This document shows, piece by piece, positions 1 through 10,206 of a DNA stretch of 64,000 bases. Both the position numbers and the translations under genes were made by a program. The stretch is from Golubevia sp. BC0850 (Eukaryota > Basidiomycota > Exobasidiomycetes > Golubeviales > Golubeviaceae): NCBI GenBank assembly GCA_012976225.1, contig JAAVVG010000002.1:1736001-1800000 (forward strand), read 5' to 3'. A model generated the notes under the pieces. The model saw only the letters and a list, made by a program, of their open reading frames with translations, was not told where the DNA came from and searched no databases. Position 1 is the stretch's first letter; each line of letters starts with the position of its first letter.

Positions 1-1
1 T

Positions 2-118
2 GATCAAGATTTCGATAGAAGAGAACCTCCTCCAGCTAGAAGACATTCTGCAAGTCGTAGTCCTCCTCCTGCTCGTAGAGAAAGATCTTATGATGATCGC
101 TCTCCAGCTCGTGATTAA
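2..118 (+). CDS. C-terminal end of an RS-rich (SR-type) RNA-binding protein, 5' partial
   Basis: The window opens inside a reading frame that ends with TAA at 116-118. The 38 visible residues are rich in Arg, Ser, Pro and Asp, with RS/SP dipeptides and repeated PPPAR units, and end in SPARD. Such tails are typical of SR splicing factors and related RNA-binding proteins, where kinases phosphorylate them and they bring spliceosome parts together in the nucleus. The RNA-binding domain would lie left of the window, so the class rests on composition alone. It could also be another RS-domain protein, such as a cyclin L or a U1-70K-like factor. Confidence 0.6.
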   Translation, partial: DQDFDRREPPPARRHSASRSPPPARRERSYDDRSPARD

Positions 119-726
119 ATTTAAGGTTTCCTTTATTCCTCAGAAACTGTCAACTTCAAAAATTTGACTGTTTCTGAAACTCGTCAGATCTCATCTTCTC
201 TTTTCTTTTACCCCTCTCTCTCCCTCCCTCCCTTAGCTTATGACTCCCTTTCTAACAACTTTGTGGTATCCTTCTTCTGTTCCTTCTATCTGGCTCCATG
301 GCTCTACGAAAACGAAAAAAACGATTGTCTTTTGGTCACTTTTGGTCTCTCGGGTTCCATCGAAAAGGAAGGAAGGATATGGGGGCCTCTTTTCTGACTG
401 AATCTTCTTTGTGGATCATTGCAAGACCGAAACCTATCTACTCGTCTAGATTTCTCTCTTTTGATTGGTGGTCTCTCTGTCCGGAAAAGGAAATGGAATT
501 GGAATGGGTGGTTTCTCTTAGGGTCGAACTTTCGGAGAGGATGGTTGGACCGCTGGAACGCCTTCGTCTGTGAAGGAGCTTTTGGGGAGGAATGGTCGCT
601 TTTGGTGGCCCTATTTTCGTCTTTCTTTGCTTCTGGATCCTCGGTTTGATCCTCTGCCGTGGGAGGCTGGAAGGAAACGACCTTTGATCATTCTTGTTTG
701 AAGGACAACTGAGGACAGGTCGGAAA

Positions 727-791
<65 letters not shown>

Positions 792-1422
792 CATGAGCTC
801 AAAGACAACAAAGTTCTAATACTTTAACTAGTCCATGCTCGGATGCTTTCGCTCATCTCGTTTTGGTCTGGCTGTCCCAACAGTGAGTGCAGAAGGGAGA
901 AGCTCGCTGCGATAGATCTCAGTACGCAACCTCCCATTTCCCTCACTCTGTATGCTTTATGTACCACGTAGTAGTTAATAGAATCATCTTGGCGCTCAAG
1001 AAGACACCGAAAGTAGAGAGTCTGGACACCATTTTCTTCGATTGAGACCCGTTGCCCCCCCCCCTCTTTGACAACATATCAAGCCCATTTCCCTTCCTTG
1101 CTTCCGTCTTCACATCAACAAGTCAATTTCAATTGATAGAATTTAATTCCTGACCTGTTCCAGTGTGATAATTTTGAGACGAACGCTCCGAGTCTGAGAA
1201 GGTTTTTCTCGAGAGACGAGAACACCGACTTTCTCTGCTGCTGACAAGCAACCGCCTTAACCTTTTTCTACCTTCAACATCTTCTTCCTTTGATAACTTT
1301 ATCTATTCCTCCATTCTGAACAAATCCAGTCTCTTTAGAAAACTCTCTCAAGTTCGCATCAAGTCTCTTCCTCCAAGACAGATCATCAAAAAAACCTTTG
1401 CTCCTCTTCAAACTTCTTTAAG
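119..1422. other. Intergenic region between the RS gene and TIM17
   Basis: No convincing gene. It holds the 3' flank of the RS gene, a TC microsatellite (731-788), a run of ten C near 1055-1064, and a pyrimidine-rich stretch from about 1260 to 1400 that is probably the TIM17 promoter and 5' leader. The short open frames here lack domains and splice logic. Confidence 0.6.
731..788. repeat. (TC)29 dinucleotide microsatellite
   Basis: An uninterrupted run of 29 TC units lies in the intergenic region. Its minus-strand translation gives only an Arg-Glu repeat, so it is not coding. Pure runs of this length are usually variable between isolates. Confidence 0.97.
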
Positions 1423-2868
1423 ATGCCCCACGATCTAGGTAGAGATCCATGTCCAGCGGTGATTCTGAACGATTTCGGAGGTGCTTTCGCCATGGGAACG
1501 GTGGGAGGTTCGATTTGGCATGGAATCAAGGGAGCGAGGAATTCGGTAAAGGTGAGTTCGTTGCAAAGATGAAAGATTGACAACTACAGAAAAGAGAGGG
1601 AAGAGAAGATTGGCCGGACACCTCTCCCTCTACTGCCTCTCCATCTAGTCGAGTTTAGAGACCTCAATTCGATAGCAATTCTTTGGATGCCAAACTAGAT
1701 CGAGCTCAAGTTCGAGTGGAGGGCGAGAGTTGAACTGAGCAGCAAAGGCTCACTTTCCTCTGGAAGTACTGAGAAATGGTCTCTGAGAAGCCCTTCGGTT
1801 TTCACAAAGGCATCAAGCACTCTATTCTAGACCTGATACAAGATTCAGCAAAGCAAGCTCCAATTGCTGCGGCTTTCCTCGAGGAAGATGGGCGAAGAGG
1901 TTGAGACACCAATCTTGCTGGAACAAAGGCCAACTTCTCAGCTCTCCTCCCACCAAGGAATTGTCTTCCACTGTCGCTGACTCGGTTCCCTTCTCATACA
2001 TTCTCTTTTGATTTCAGGGAGAACGTCTCACTGGATCTGTCGCTGCCATCAAAGCTAGAGCTCCAGTGCTGGGAGGGAATTTTGGAGCTTGGGGAGGAAT
2101 GTTCTCGACGTTTGATTGTGCTGTGAAGGGAGTCAGACAGAAAGAGGATCCTTGGAATGCTATCATTGCTGGGTTCATGACTGGTGGTGGGTTGGCTATT
2201 CGATGTGAGTACAACTGCTTGAGATGCTGCTGAATTTGAGATGGAAGATTGGGATTTTCGAAAGCTGTCCCTTTTTTTTCCTGAGCAGCTCCCAAATCTC
2301 TAGAGGAGCTTCACATTAAACCCGATAGTATCACCTAACCATCAATTTATCTGTCTTTCCTTGGAACGAGCAGCTGGTCCAAAGACAGCGTTTGGTTCGG
2401 CTATCATGTGTGGAATTCTATTGGGTGTAATGGAAGGTGAGTTCCAACTTTTTGGCGTTTTGCCCTGCCTATCTAAATTACAGGAACTCTAACTTTAGGT
2501 CTTCACTGAAAGAAGAGTGGCGTATGTGGTTAATTTTCGAGAAACGAAGTTGGCTTCAAAACCAGACCTCGAGCTGACTAAATAACGTTGTCTCTTCTCC
2601 TCTTACTAGGCGTCGGAGCTCTTGCAGGAAGGATGTTTGCTGATCAGCATAAGCCAATCGCTCCTATGATGTAAGTGAAAGAAGCGAAGTCAAGTACGAG
2701 CAATTGGAAAGCAGATCAACATGAAAACCTTCTCATTCTGACCGCTCTTCTCCTTCATCTACCAATTTTAATCTCTTTTTTCTCTTCACAAATGACTTTC
2801 TCAAAATCTACAGCCCTGATGCGCAAACATCACCTGGAGGAGGAGCTGGAGCTCCAGCTCTGAGTTGA
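1423..2868 (+). CDS. TIM17: Mitochondrial inner-membrane import translocase subunit Tim17
   Basis: Five exons (1423-1551, 2018-2204, 2374-2436, 2610-2670, 2814-2868) join in phase to give 164 residues. Tim17 is a four-helix subunit of the TIM23 complex, which moves presequence proteins across or into the mitochondrial inner membrane. The family signature is clear: an N-terminal [20 protein letters not shown] segment, the glycine-rich membrane helices ([29 protein letters not shown]) and the [13 protein letters not shown] helix. A short Gly/Pro-rich tail follows. The start fits because the protein has the usual Tim17 length and no presequence. Intron 1 is long (466 nt); the others are 137-173 nt. 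It converges with the RCC1 gene. Confidence 0.95.
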
Positions 2869-3359
2869 TTTTATGACCAAAACTTACTCAAACAAACCAG
2901 AAACCTCACATCTCTCTTTGACCTTTCTCTCTGCATTTCTCCCTCCACTTCTCTTTATCCTCCCTACTTCTTATCGTCTCACTTCTCTTTATTTCTAGAT
3001 TAACCCATCAGCTTTCATGTCTCGCATTGTGTTGTCCTAGTCACACGAATACATTCACATCACCACTTCAAGATTGGCGGCTTTGAGAGTGAAACGAACC
3101 TTCACATTTGCGAGCTGCAAACTGAACGAGGTAGGAGAAGAAAATCTGGGGAACGCAGCGTTCTTCGAGGAGGATTTCTTCCTTACGAGTATCTTCTCGA
3201 AAGGATTTAGTCTGACTTCTAGTCCCTCTCATTCTTATGCAAAGAAGGGTCTGGCAGCTTAGACAACACTCTAGAAGGCTCTAACCAGATAAAGTCAGCC
3301 TTATTGAAAAATGACCTTCCAATACACACTGTCCCACTAGATTCTCTTCCAAAAGATCA
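2869..3359. other. Convergent 3' intergenic region
   Basis: Separates the 3' ends of TIM17 (+) and the RCC1-repeat gene (-). The first part is pyrimidine-rich, which suits the TIM17 3' UTR. No gene seen. Confidence 0.6.
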
Positions 3360-4856
3360 TCAAGGTATCGATTGAGCGACCACAAAAGTTCCCCAGGGAG
3401 CACAGATGACTCGCTTGGCTTGTGGAAGTCCTGAAGCAGATCCAAAGTGAGGACTGGGAGTAAAAGAAGTGACAGGTGAAGAGGAAGAACCCAGCGACAG
3501 CTGCCCATGGTCGTCTGTAGGAGAGTGAGAGGTTTAACGACGATCAATGGACACCTTGAAACGCCTTCAACCGGAGAATCATGTGCAGAATGTGCCCAGT
3601 TTTGAGAAGAGAGGGGAGAATGACTCACTTGAACCGGAAACCCACAATCTCGAGTCTTGAGTGACGATCGCCGTAGTGCTGGTTCCACAGCTAACGTCCA
3701 CTATGTCCAGATCTCCGTCCATGACTTGAATTAGTTGCGGTAGCCAGACAATAGCTTGTGCTTCCTCATGTTTTGATGAACCACGGACGTCTGAGTATGG
3801 TTCAAGTCCAAGTTGTCCTTCTCCGTTCCAGCCCCATACGTATGCTGATCCATCTGTCGTCAGAGCTACCGAGTGTCTTCCTCCAGCAACAACCTTGTCG
3901 ATTTCAGAAGGAAAGCCTTCGTTTAGGCGATCAAAAACTGAAATGGGTTGAGCTCTTCGATGAGAATCGGTCGAGCTGACTGAGGTTGAAGTCCCCAGCT
4001 GCCCGTATCTTCCATCACCTAGCGAATAGATCTGGTTCCCATTCAAATTTGACGTAGATGTGTGAATAAGAAAATGAGAAGCTCCGGCGCTGAGAGATCG
4101 GACCGAGGTGCTTTCGAGTCCTTGTACCAGTTGAGAAGACTGGAGGCCCGGCTTCGTGGACGATGCCAGCTCTTGTGCCGATGAGAAGAGGTATACTGTA
4201 TTTCTAGAAGCCGATTCTTGGGAGTGAGAAGAAAGAAGAGGAAAGAAGTGGGGGTGATGCTCAAAAGCCCCATTCGATCTTCGAATATCTCCCTTCTTCC
4301 ACTCACCTACTAAAGCCAGGACTCTTCCCTGACCATCCTGAACAGCATCTCTCCAGATTGGTTCTGATTCTGGAGCCAGGTCTGAAGCCAGCGTTGCGGC
4401 TGCCGTCTCGGCACTCGCCTCTTCATCCTCTCTCGTAGGCAGGAGTCTAACGTTTCCCCTGGCCAGGTAACCTGAAAGAGAGTCTCGTCCAAAGAACTTC
4501 CAGCTGCTTTGGATTTTATATTTTTCCAATTCAGCGGCTAAAGGAGGAAGCTGGAACTCTCCGAGGGTAGAGAATGGAAACCCTCGAAACTTGAGAATGG
4601 ATGTGGATCTCTTTCCCTCTTCCGTCTTGTCCGAATTAGTATAAATGTCTCCGTCCTCGTGTTCTATCTGACTACACTTGAAGATAGTAGAACACCAGCT
4701 CGTAGCAACGACGTCTGTCGCAACCAGAATCTTTTCTCTTTGGGAGTCCTTCGAAAGCGAGATCTCCACAGGTCTAGTAGTACTCTTCTCTTGTTGTTCT
4801 GATAGGGACAGCTGGTTGAAAGCGTCCCATCCGAAAGCATATATCCTCTCTTTCAT
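3360..4856 (-). CDS. RCC1-repeat (beta-propeller) protein
   Basis: Exons 4856-3629 and 3514-3360, joined in phase across a 114-nt intron, give about 460 residues. RCC1-type repeats can be seen at the N-terminus (IYAFGWDAFNQLSL), in the middle (IYSLGDGRYGQLGTS), then VVAGGRHSVALTTDG with YVWGWNGEGQLG, VSCGTSTTAIVTQD, and, after the intron, GSNDHGQLSLG with VICAPWGTFVVA. The fold is a seven-bladed propeller whose last blade is closed by the start of the chain. The N-terminal third is divergent and low in complexity. It resembles small fungal RCC1-like proteins such as Ats1 more than the Ran exchange factor itself, so the partner is unknown. A GTGAGT...AAG segment at 4306-4217 (90 nt, no stop) could be a second, frame-neutral intron; removing it would shorten the protein by 30 residues. 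Confidence 0.85.
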
Positions 4857-5304
4857 CGGTGGGCGGGACCTTGAGATATTTGGGATATTTGAGATGTTGA
4901 ACTAGAAGGCGAAGCTTCTTTCGCGAGGATTTTCGCTTTTGTTCGCATCATCTCATTTCATTCAAACATCAAGAAAAGTCAAGTTCATTAGAAAAAATAT
5001 GGTTTGAAATTTTAGAAGATGAATATGTAATTGACAGATGACATGAAGACAAGAGACCCATTCAAGTATCTTATGAAAGGAAAACGAAAAGAGGAGCAGA
5101 AATAAGTGATCGAAAAAGAACGAGAGGAGAGACTTGTATGCTATTTGAGAAGTACGGAACGAGAGATGAAGAGGAAGCTCTAACGGATGTGAAATGGAGA
5201 CAAAAAGGACTTGAAGGAAAGTATGCAAGGACGAACATCAACGCAACCTTGGTATCGTTAGGAAAGGTGAGAGAGAGGAAAGAGACGGGGGGAAAAGGCA
5301 GAAG
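4857..5304. other. Intergenic region upstream of the RCC1 gene
   Basis: Probable RCC1-gene promoter (right of its start) plus the 3' flank of the zinc-finger gene. No gene recognised. Confidence 0.55.
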
Positions 5305-8218
5305 CTAAATCATTAGACCAGGAACGGAAGGATAGGAATCTTGGATTGGAGAGTTTGATGTCGAGCTGTGAGTGGGGCTCAGAGCTTGACGAGTTGGTGA
5401 ACCGACAGACCATAGAGGAGCGGTTTGGTTTTGAGGAGTGCTAATTTTGGAGCTCTCCTTGAGGTTGGCTTGCTCTTGAGTTCTCTTCTTGCTCATCCTC
5501 TTATTCTTGGCTGAGATGGGAGGGGCATGAAGAGAAGCCAGCCTCTCCTTCTGAGCCATAAGAGAAGCCATGGCGCATGGCGCTCCAGTGGCACCGAAGG
5601 CTTTGGCACCGTCCATCAGCTGTCTCAGCTCGTCCTTTTCTAGAACGAGATGCTTGAAGTGGGTTTTGAGATGCTGAGCTAAGTTGTCTGAGCGTCCGAA
5701 AGCCTTTCCACACTCGAACATGGGGCAGACGTGAGGTTTCTCGTCGGTGTGGGCACGTTCGTGGCGCTTGAGATGCTCTGCGCGACGGAAACGCTTACCA
5801 CAGTGGCAGGCGTGGGCCTTGCTAGTACTGCTGACGACCAGAGGAGGAGGACCGTTCCTGCGACGAGTGTTGGTAGGTCTCGACATGGTGAGCTTCATGC
5901 CTGAAGAGGCTCCAGTAGGAGCGGTGTAGTAGGCGATAGCTTGAAGCTGACTGGCCGGAGCGTTTGGAGTGGAAGGAACGCTGCTGCCATAACTGAATCC
6001 AAATCTTTGACCGCTAGTCTGAACACCTCTAGGAGCTGGAGCAGGCGAGAAGGAGACCCCTTCGGATCCAGGGCCAGAAGAACGTGAGGTGTAAGAGGTG
6101 GTGGAAGGGGCGTAAGGAGCACCCATACCGAGACTCTGGCTGCGCTGCATCTTTGCTGGAGATCCTAGCTGAGACACTCCGTAAGAAGTTGGAGGGTAGA
6201 GACCGGCAGAGTGAGGTGGATCCTGAGAGTAGTCAGTTGTCTGAGAGAGAAGAGAAAGAGAGAGGCGCGAATGTAAGCGACAAGTCGGTCAAATTGCAAG
6301 AAGAGTTGAAAGAGACTTGAGATACTTTACTCACCATCTCTGCTTTGCTGGTGGGAGAGTGGAAGGGGGAAAGTGGTTCCATTCCGTTTCCCTCGATTCC
6401 TAAGCCATGCTCTTCGAAAGTTGCGTCGTCTCCATCCATAGCTCTCTCAAGGTTGCGACCAAAGTGAAGGTGAGCAGGTAGACCAACTGGAGATTCACCT
6501 GAGAGGTCTTGAGACTTGCTCATTCCTAGACCGAGACCAGCGCCGTTGCTACGTTGGTAGCGAGGTGGCATCATCGAGGTCACTGGAGACTCGAAGTCAG
6601 ATTGACTGGTGTAACTGCTTCCCATACCGTAACTACTACTGCGCTTCATGGCAGAGAAGGGAGTAGAAAGCGAGACGGTAGAGTAGTCTGGCGTGGCGGT
6701 GACCGAGTGAGAAGAGGCAGGTGTGCACATTCCAGGAGTCATGCCGATGGCAGAGTTGAGAGAATTGGACAGGCAGTGTCTGCTCGGAGTGTGAGGCGGA
6801 AGAGCTGCTTGTTGAGAACTTGCATTGCTACAGGCGGTGTGACTGACGCTGTGACGGTGACGAGCGAGGTCGGAAGCAGCGCTGGACGGTCCAGAGAAGG
6901 AGGGTCTTGAGAGTGCTACCGGAGTGATGTCGTTGACGTTGGAGGAAGTGGCTCTGCGCTTGAGAATGGCGCCTAGAGGACGGCTTGGTCTGGGAGCTGG
7001 AGAAGACCCAGCAGCATTGGAGCGAATGGAAGATGGTAACGCTTCCTCCAGGTCGTTGGCTCCAGGAGGAGCACGACGCTTTGAACAGTGTCCGTCCTGG
7101 ATCTCCTGTTCCTGTTCCTCCTGATCGTCTTCGTCCATGTCCTCCGAATCCAATCCCAAAGCGTTGCCAAGGGTCGGTTGAGTAGAGCGTTGGGAAGCAC
7201 TCCATTGATCCACCGAGCTCCATCTCTCGTTCCAGGTTCCGCCGTGTCCGTTCGATCCTTCCATCAGGTTCAACTCCAGAGGCATTCCCATTTGACTCTG
7301 ATTACTCTCACCATTTGAAGATAGAGCCATCAATTGCTGGTGGTGTCGAGGGTTGATGTGAGGAGAAGAGGCAGATGAAGAGCAGCTTGAATCCGAGGCT
7401 CTCGTGTTTCCATTCCCACCGTCGATGATGGCTAATCCAGCAATTGAGGAGAGACCGAGAGGTAGTCCCAGAGGAGATGGACATGGTGAGGGAAGGGAGA
7501 GAGCTGGATTGGAGATGTAGGAGGCAGGACTGACGCTTCCACCACCATGGTTGCTCGAGTTGGCGGCTCTTCTGAAGTGCTGATTGAGAGAGTTGGCTTG
7601 GTAGGAGGAAGAATATGAGTTGGCTAGAGAGATTGCTGAACTTGTAGATGGAGATGAGCACGAAGAAAAATAGGAGTCTCTACGATCCAATTCATGTTGA
7701 GGATTGATGAAGCTGAAGTTGGGCGCTGAATCTGAATGCGTCATCTTGACTCCACCATGGCTGAAACTGCGATCCTCTCCTTCATCACCATTGTTGAAGC
7801 CAAGATTCACATCACCACCTTGTAATCCTAGAGAGTTGGAACCAAAGGTGTGAGCAGAGGAACTCCTGGAGAGAGCGACGCTGCCGCCAAGAGAAGAATA
7901 GGAATCTTGAGATGGTTGGTGTTGGTTGTAGTGGTGCTGAGAGTTGGAATTGGAATTGGAATTGATGTCCATGCTTGATTGACCATCTTCGATTGGAGAG
8001 AGGGAGAGATTACCGCTGGAGGCAGGAGAAGAATGGTGGTTGTGTTGTTCTTGATGCGGAAAACAGTGAGTGGTGGGAGGTAGAGAATGATGGTAGGATA
8101 GAGTGGATTGTTCTTGCTTCTGCTCTGGAGATTGATTTAGATAAAAGTCGAAAGAAAATGGATCCTCTTTCTGGATTTGCATTGAAGGGGAGTTGGGGTT
8201 GGAATTGTTGGATTGCAT
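5305..8218 (-). CDS. Large C2H2 zinc-finger transcription regulator
   Basis: Two exons (8218-6335 and 6240-5305), separated by a 94-nt intron in phase 0, give 939 residues. Most of the protein is low-complexity Ser/Asn/Gln/Pro sequence with an acidic patch ([20 protein letters not shown]), as in fungal activators. Two adjacent C2H2 fingers near the C-terminus carry DNA-binding helices RRAEHLKRH and GRSDNLAQH, joined by an HTDEKPH linker; this pairing is typical of Msn2/Ste12-tail-like regulators in fungi. Finger 1 is odd: its first knuckle is C-x-C (CHC) rather than C-x2-C. Finger 2 is C-x4-C-x12-H-x3-H. The start ATG at 8218 opens a Gln/Asn-rich N-terminus. The 2-kb region upstream may be its promoter. 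Target genes cannot be told from the sequence. Confidence 0.88.
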
Positions 8219-10206
8219 CGTGGAGGGAGAGTGTTGTTCTTCGAGAGGGGGAGGGGGAGAGAGCAGGAAGGAATGAAAAGAAAGGGAGGAAGTTTGAAAA
8301 GTGAAGGGGTTGCTTTTAAAAGAAAGGAGTTAATAAAAACGTATGAGCTTGAAGATCTTGAGGTGCAGAGAGGCAGTCTGGAAGCGGTTGCGGCTGCAGC
8401 TTTTGAAGGAGGCTGAAGGAGCGAAAGGAAAGTCAAGTCGCGGGAGCGTGAGTGGGAGGGAGACTGATGTCTCAGTTCCAGTCGTCCTCTTTAAGTATTT
8501 TTTCTGAACCTGCTTCATTCGGAAACAACTCCACCCAAACACCACTGAAAACAAAAGCAAACCCTATGCGTCGATGGGGTCTAGCAAATTGCCTTTTCCA
8601 TTTTGTTTGGTTCGAGCGAGCTTGAGAAAGTTTTCGGGTGGCAAAGGTTAACAGTACTGTCATAACTGGTGGCGGTGGTAATCACTGCTTTCTCAACGTT
8701 CCTATCTTGAGTCAAGAGGTCCCAAGAGAGACCCTCACGAAGGCAGAGAGAGAGAGCGCGTCTAAAGTTAGGTTTGCCTGTGCCCTCTTCTGTAGATCCT
8801 CCTTGCTGCTCCCAAGTCCCATCCCCAGGGTCCTCGCCTCATTTTGACATGTACTTATAGCGAGTTCTCATGGTGTACAAAAGTTCATACATTCATCAAG
8901 TTTAACCTTTGGTATGTAGATCCCACCAGTTTGCTATCCACAACGGACGAGCGAGGATCATCTCCGGAGCTGATCAAATCGTCAACAGAGCACCAAACTC
9001 TTGATCCTCTTGCCTTCTCACTTTCCCGATTGAGTCATTTCCGGGTTCGGAGGGCTGCTGTCAACGAGAAAAAGTCAAATCCTTGGAGTGCCCTGAAGAT
9101 CCCATTCGGCTTGGGAAAACTCTAAATGGAATAGGGTTTTGAAGCTCGCCTTTTTTCCAGTCGAGTCCTATTAACGTCCACCCCCTTGCAGCTCCTTCCT
9201 CTGGACTTCTGAAAGGATCTTCCGGCCTACATAAATGGGAACTTAACAGGGCCCAAAAGATCTTCCAGCAAAAAAGATTAAAGATTGCCGGAAGTTCAAG
9301 TTTTGCGAGAGGAAGAGTGCGACGTGACGTGACGAAGTATTGGCCGATTGGCCACGCTGTTACGGTACTGACGTACTTGGTTTGATTTCCTTCTTGAGGT
9401 GCATACACATCAGAGTTTGATAGCACATCGTTCGTGAATGTGATTGAAAAAAGTTCACGGAAGAATAGATCGGGCACCCGTAGCCTTGGATCACGCACGC
9501 TTTGAACGACTCAAAACTCTAAATGATAGACGAGAAGAACGGACTGAACAGTGAAAGGTTTCCAAGGCGATAAGAACACAAACAAACAAGAGGTGTGTAG
9601 TCACAGAAGATCAAGAACGCGAGCACACCAGAGGGTTCGGAGGATTCGAGCGCGTTGAGAAGTTGGCGAGGAGCGAGTTGAGAGGTTGGCGTCTGGCGAA
9701 TCGGACTGCGGTTCGAGTCTGCAAAGTCCTCTCCAATTCTCAATCTCGACGCTAACTGTTGATGTTGAGGAGAATTCGTTCACGGGTTCTCTAGGGTGGC
9801 CTCGCTCGGAGAAAAACCAAAGAAGCGAGGCTGCAGGAGTCGTGGGCTCGTGGAGAAGAATGAACTTCTTCTCCCAACTCTAATTTTTCAAGCATGATAC
9901 GTAGACACCGCTACGCGCCCTACAGCATGTGACAGGCTTCCTACTACCGCCCGATATCAAGCGTCAATGTCAAATGACATGTCTCAAATCTCAAACGTCA
10001 AAGCGTCAAAGTCTAGAAATGTGCGTCGAGAGCGGGCCGCACTCACGTTCTGCTGCTGCCCGATACATTTTGGAGATCGAAAGAGCACATGATTGGAATT
10101 AACGTGTATTGTAAAGAAGAGCGATACAATAATCGAACAAGAATGGGAGAAAATCACCGGGCGAAATTCACATCATGACATTTTGAAAGAAGACGACATC
10201 GACACT
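8219..10206. other. 2-kb intergenic region
   Basis: Lies upstream of the zinc-finger regulator and downstream of the antiporter gene. AG-rich near 8220-8300 (CT-rich on the coding strand), as in a fungal promoter or leader. The open frames here (for example 9061-9498, minus) show no family signature or splice pattern. A B-box-like GGTTCGAGTC occurs at 9710-9719, but no tRNA cloverleaf could be folded around it. Confidence 0.5.

Noticed and set aside
611-811. Arg-Glu repeat open frame, minus strand
   Set aside because: It is a translation of the TC microsatellite.
9061-9498. 145-codon open frame, minus strand
   Set aside because: No domain, no splice signals around it, composition like the surrounding spacer.
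9650-9740. tRNA-like B box (GGTTCGAGTC at 9710) with a foldable T arm
   Set aside because: The anticodon arm would abut the T arm with no variable loop, the A box is poor and no acceptor stem fits at the right distance.
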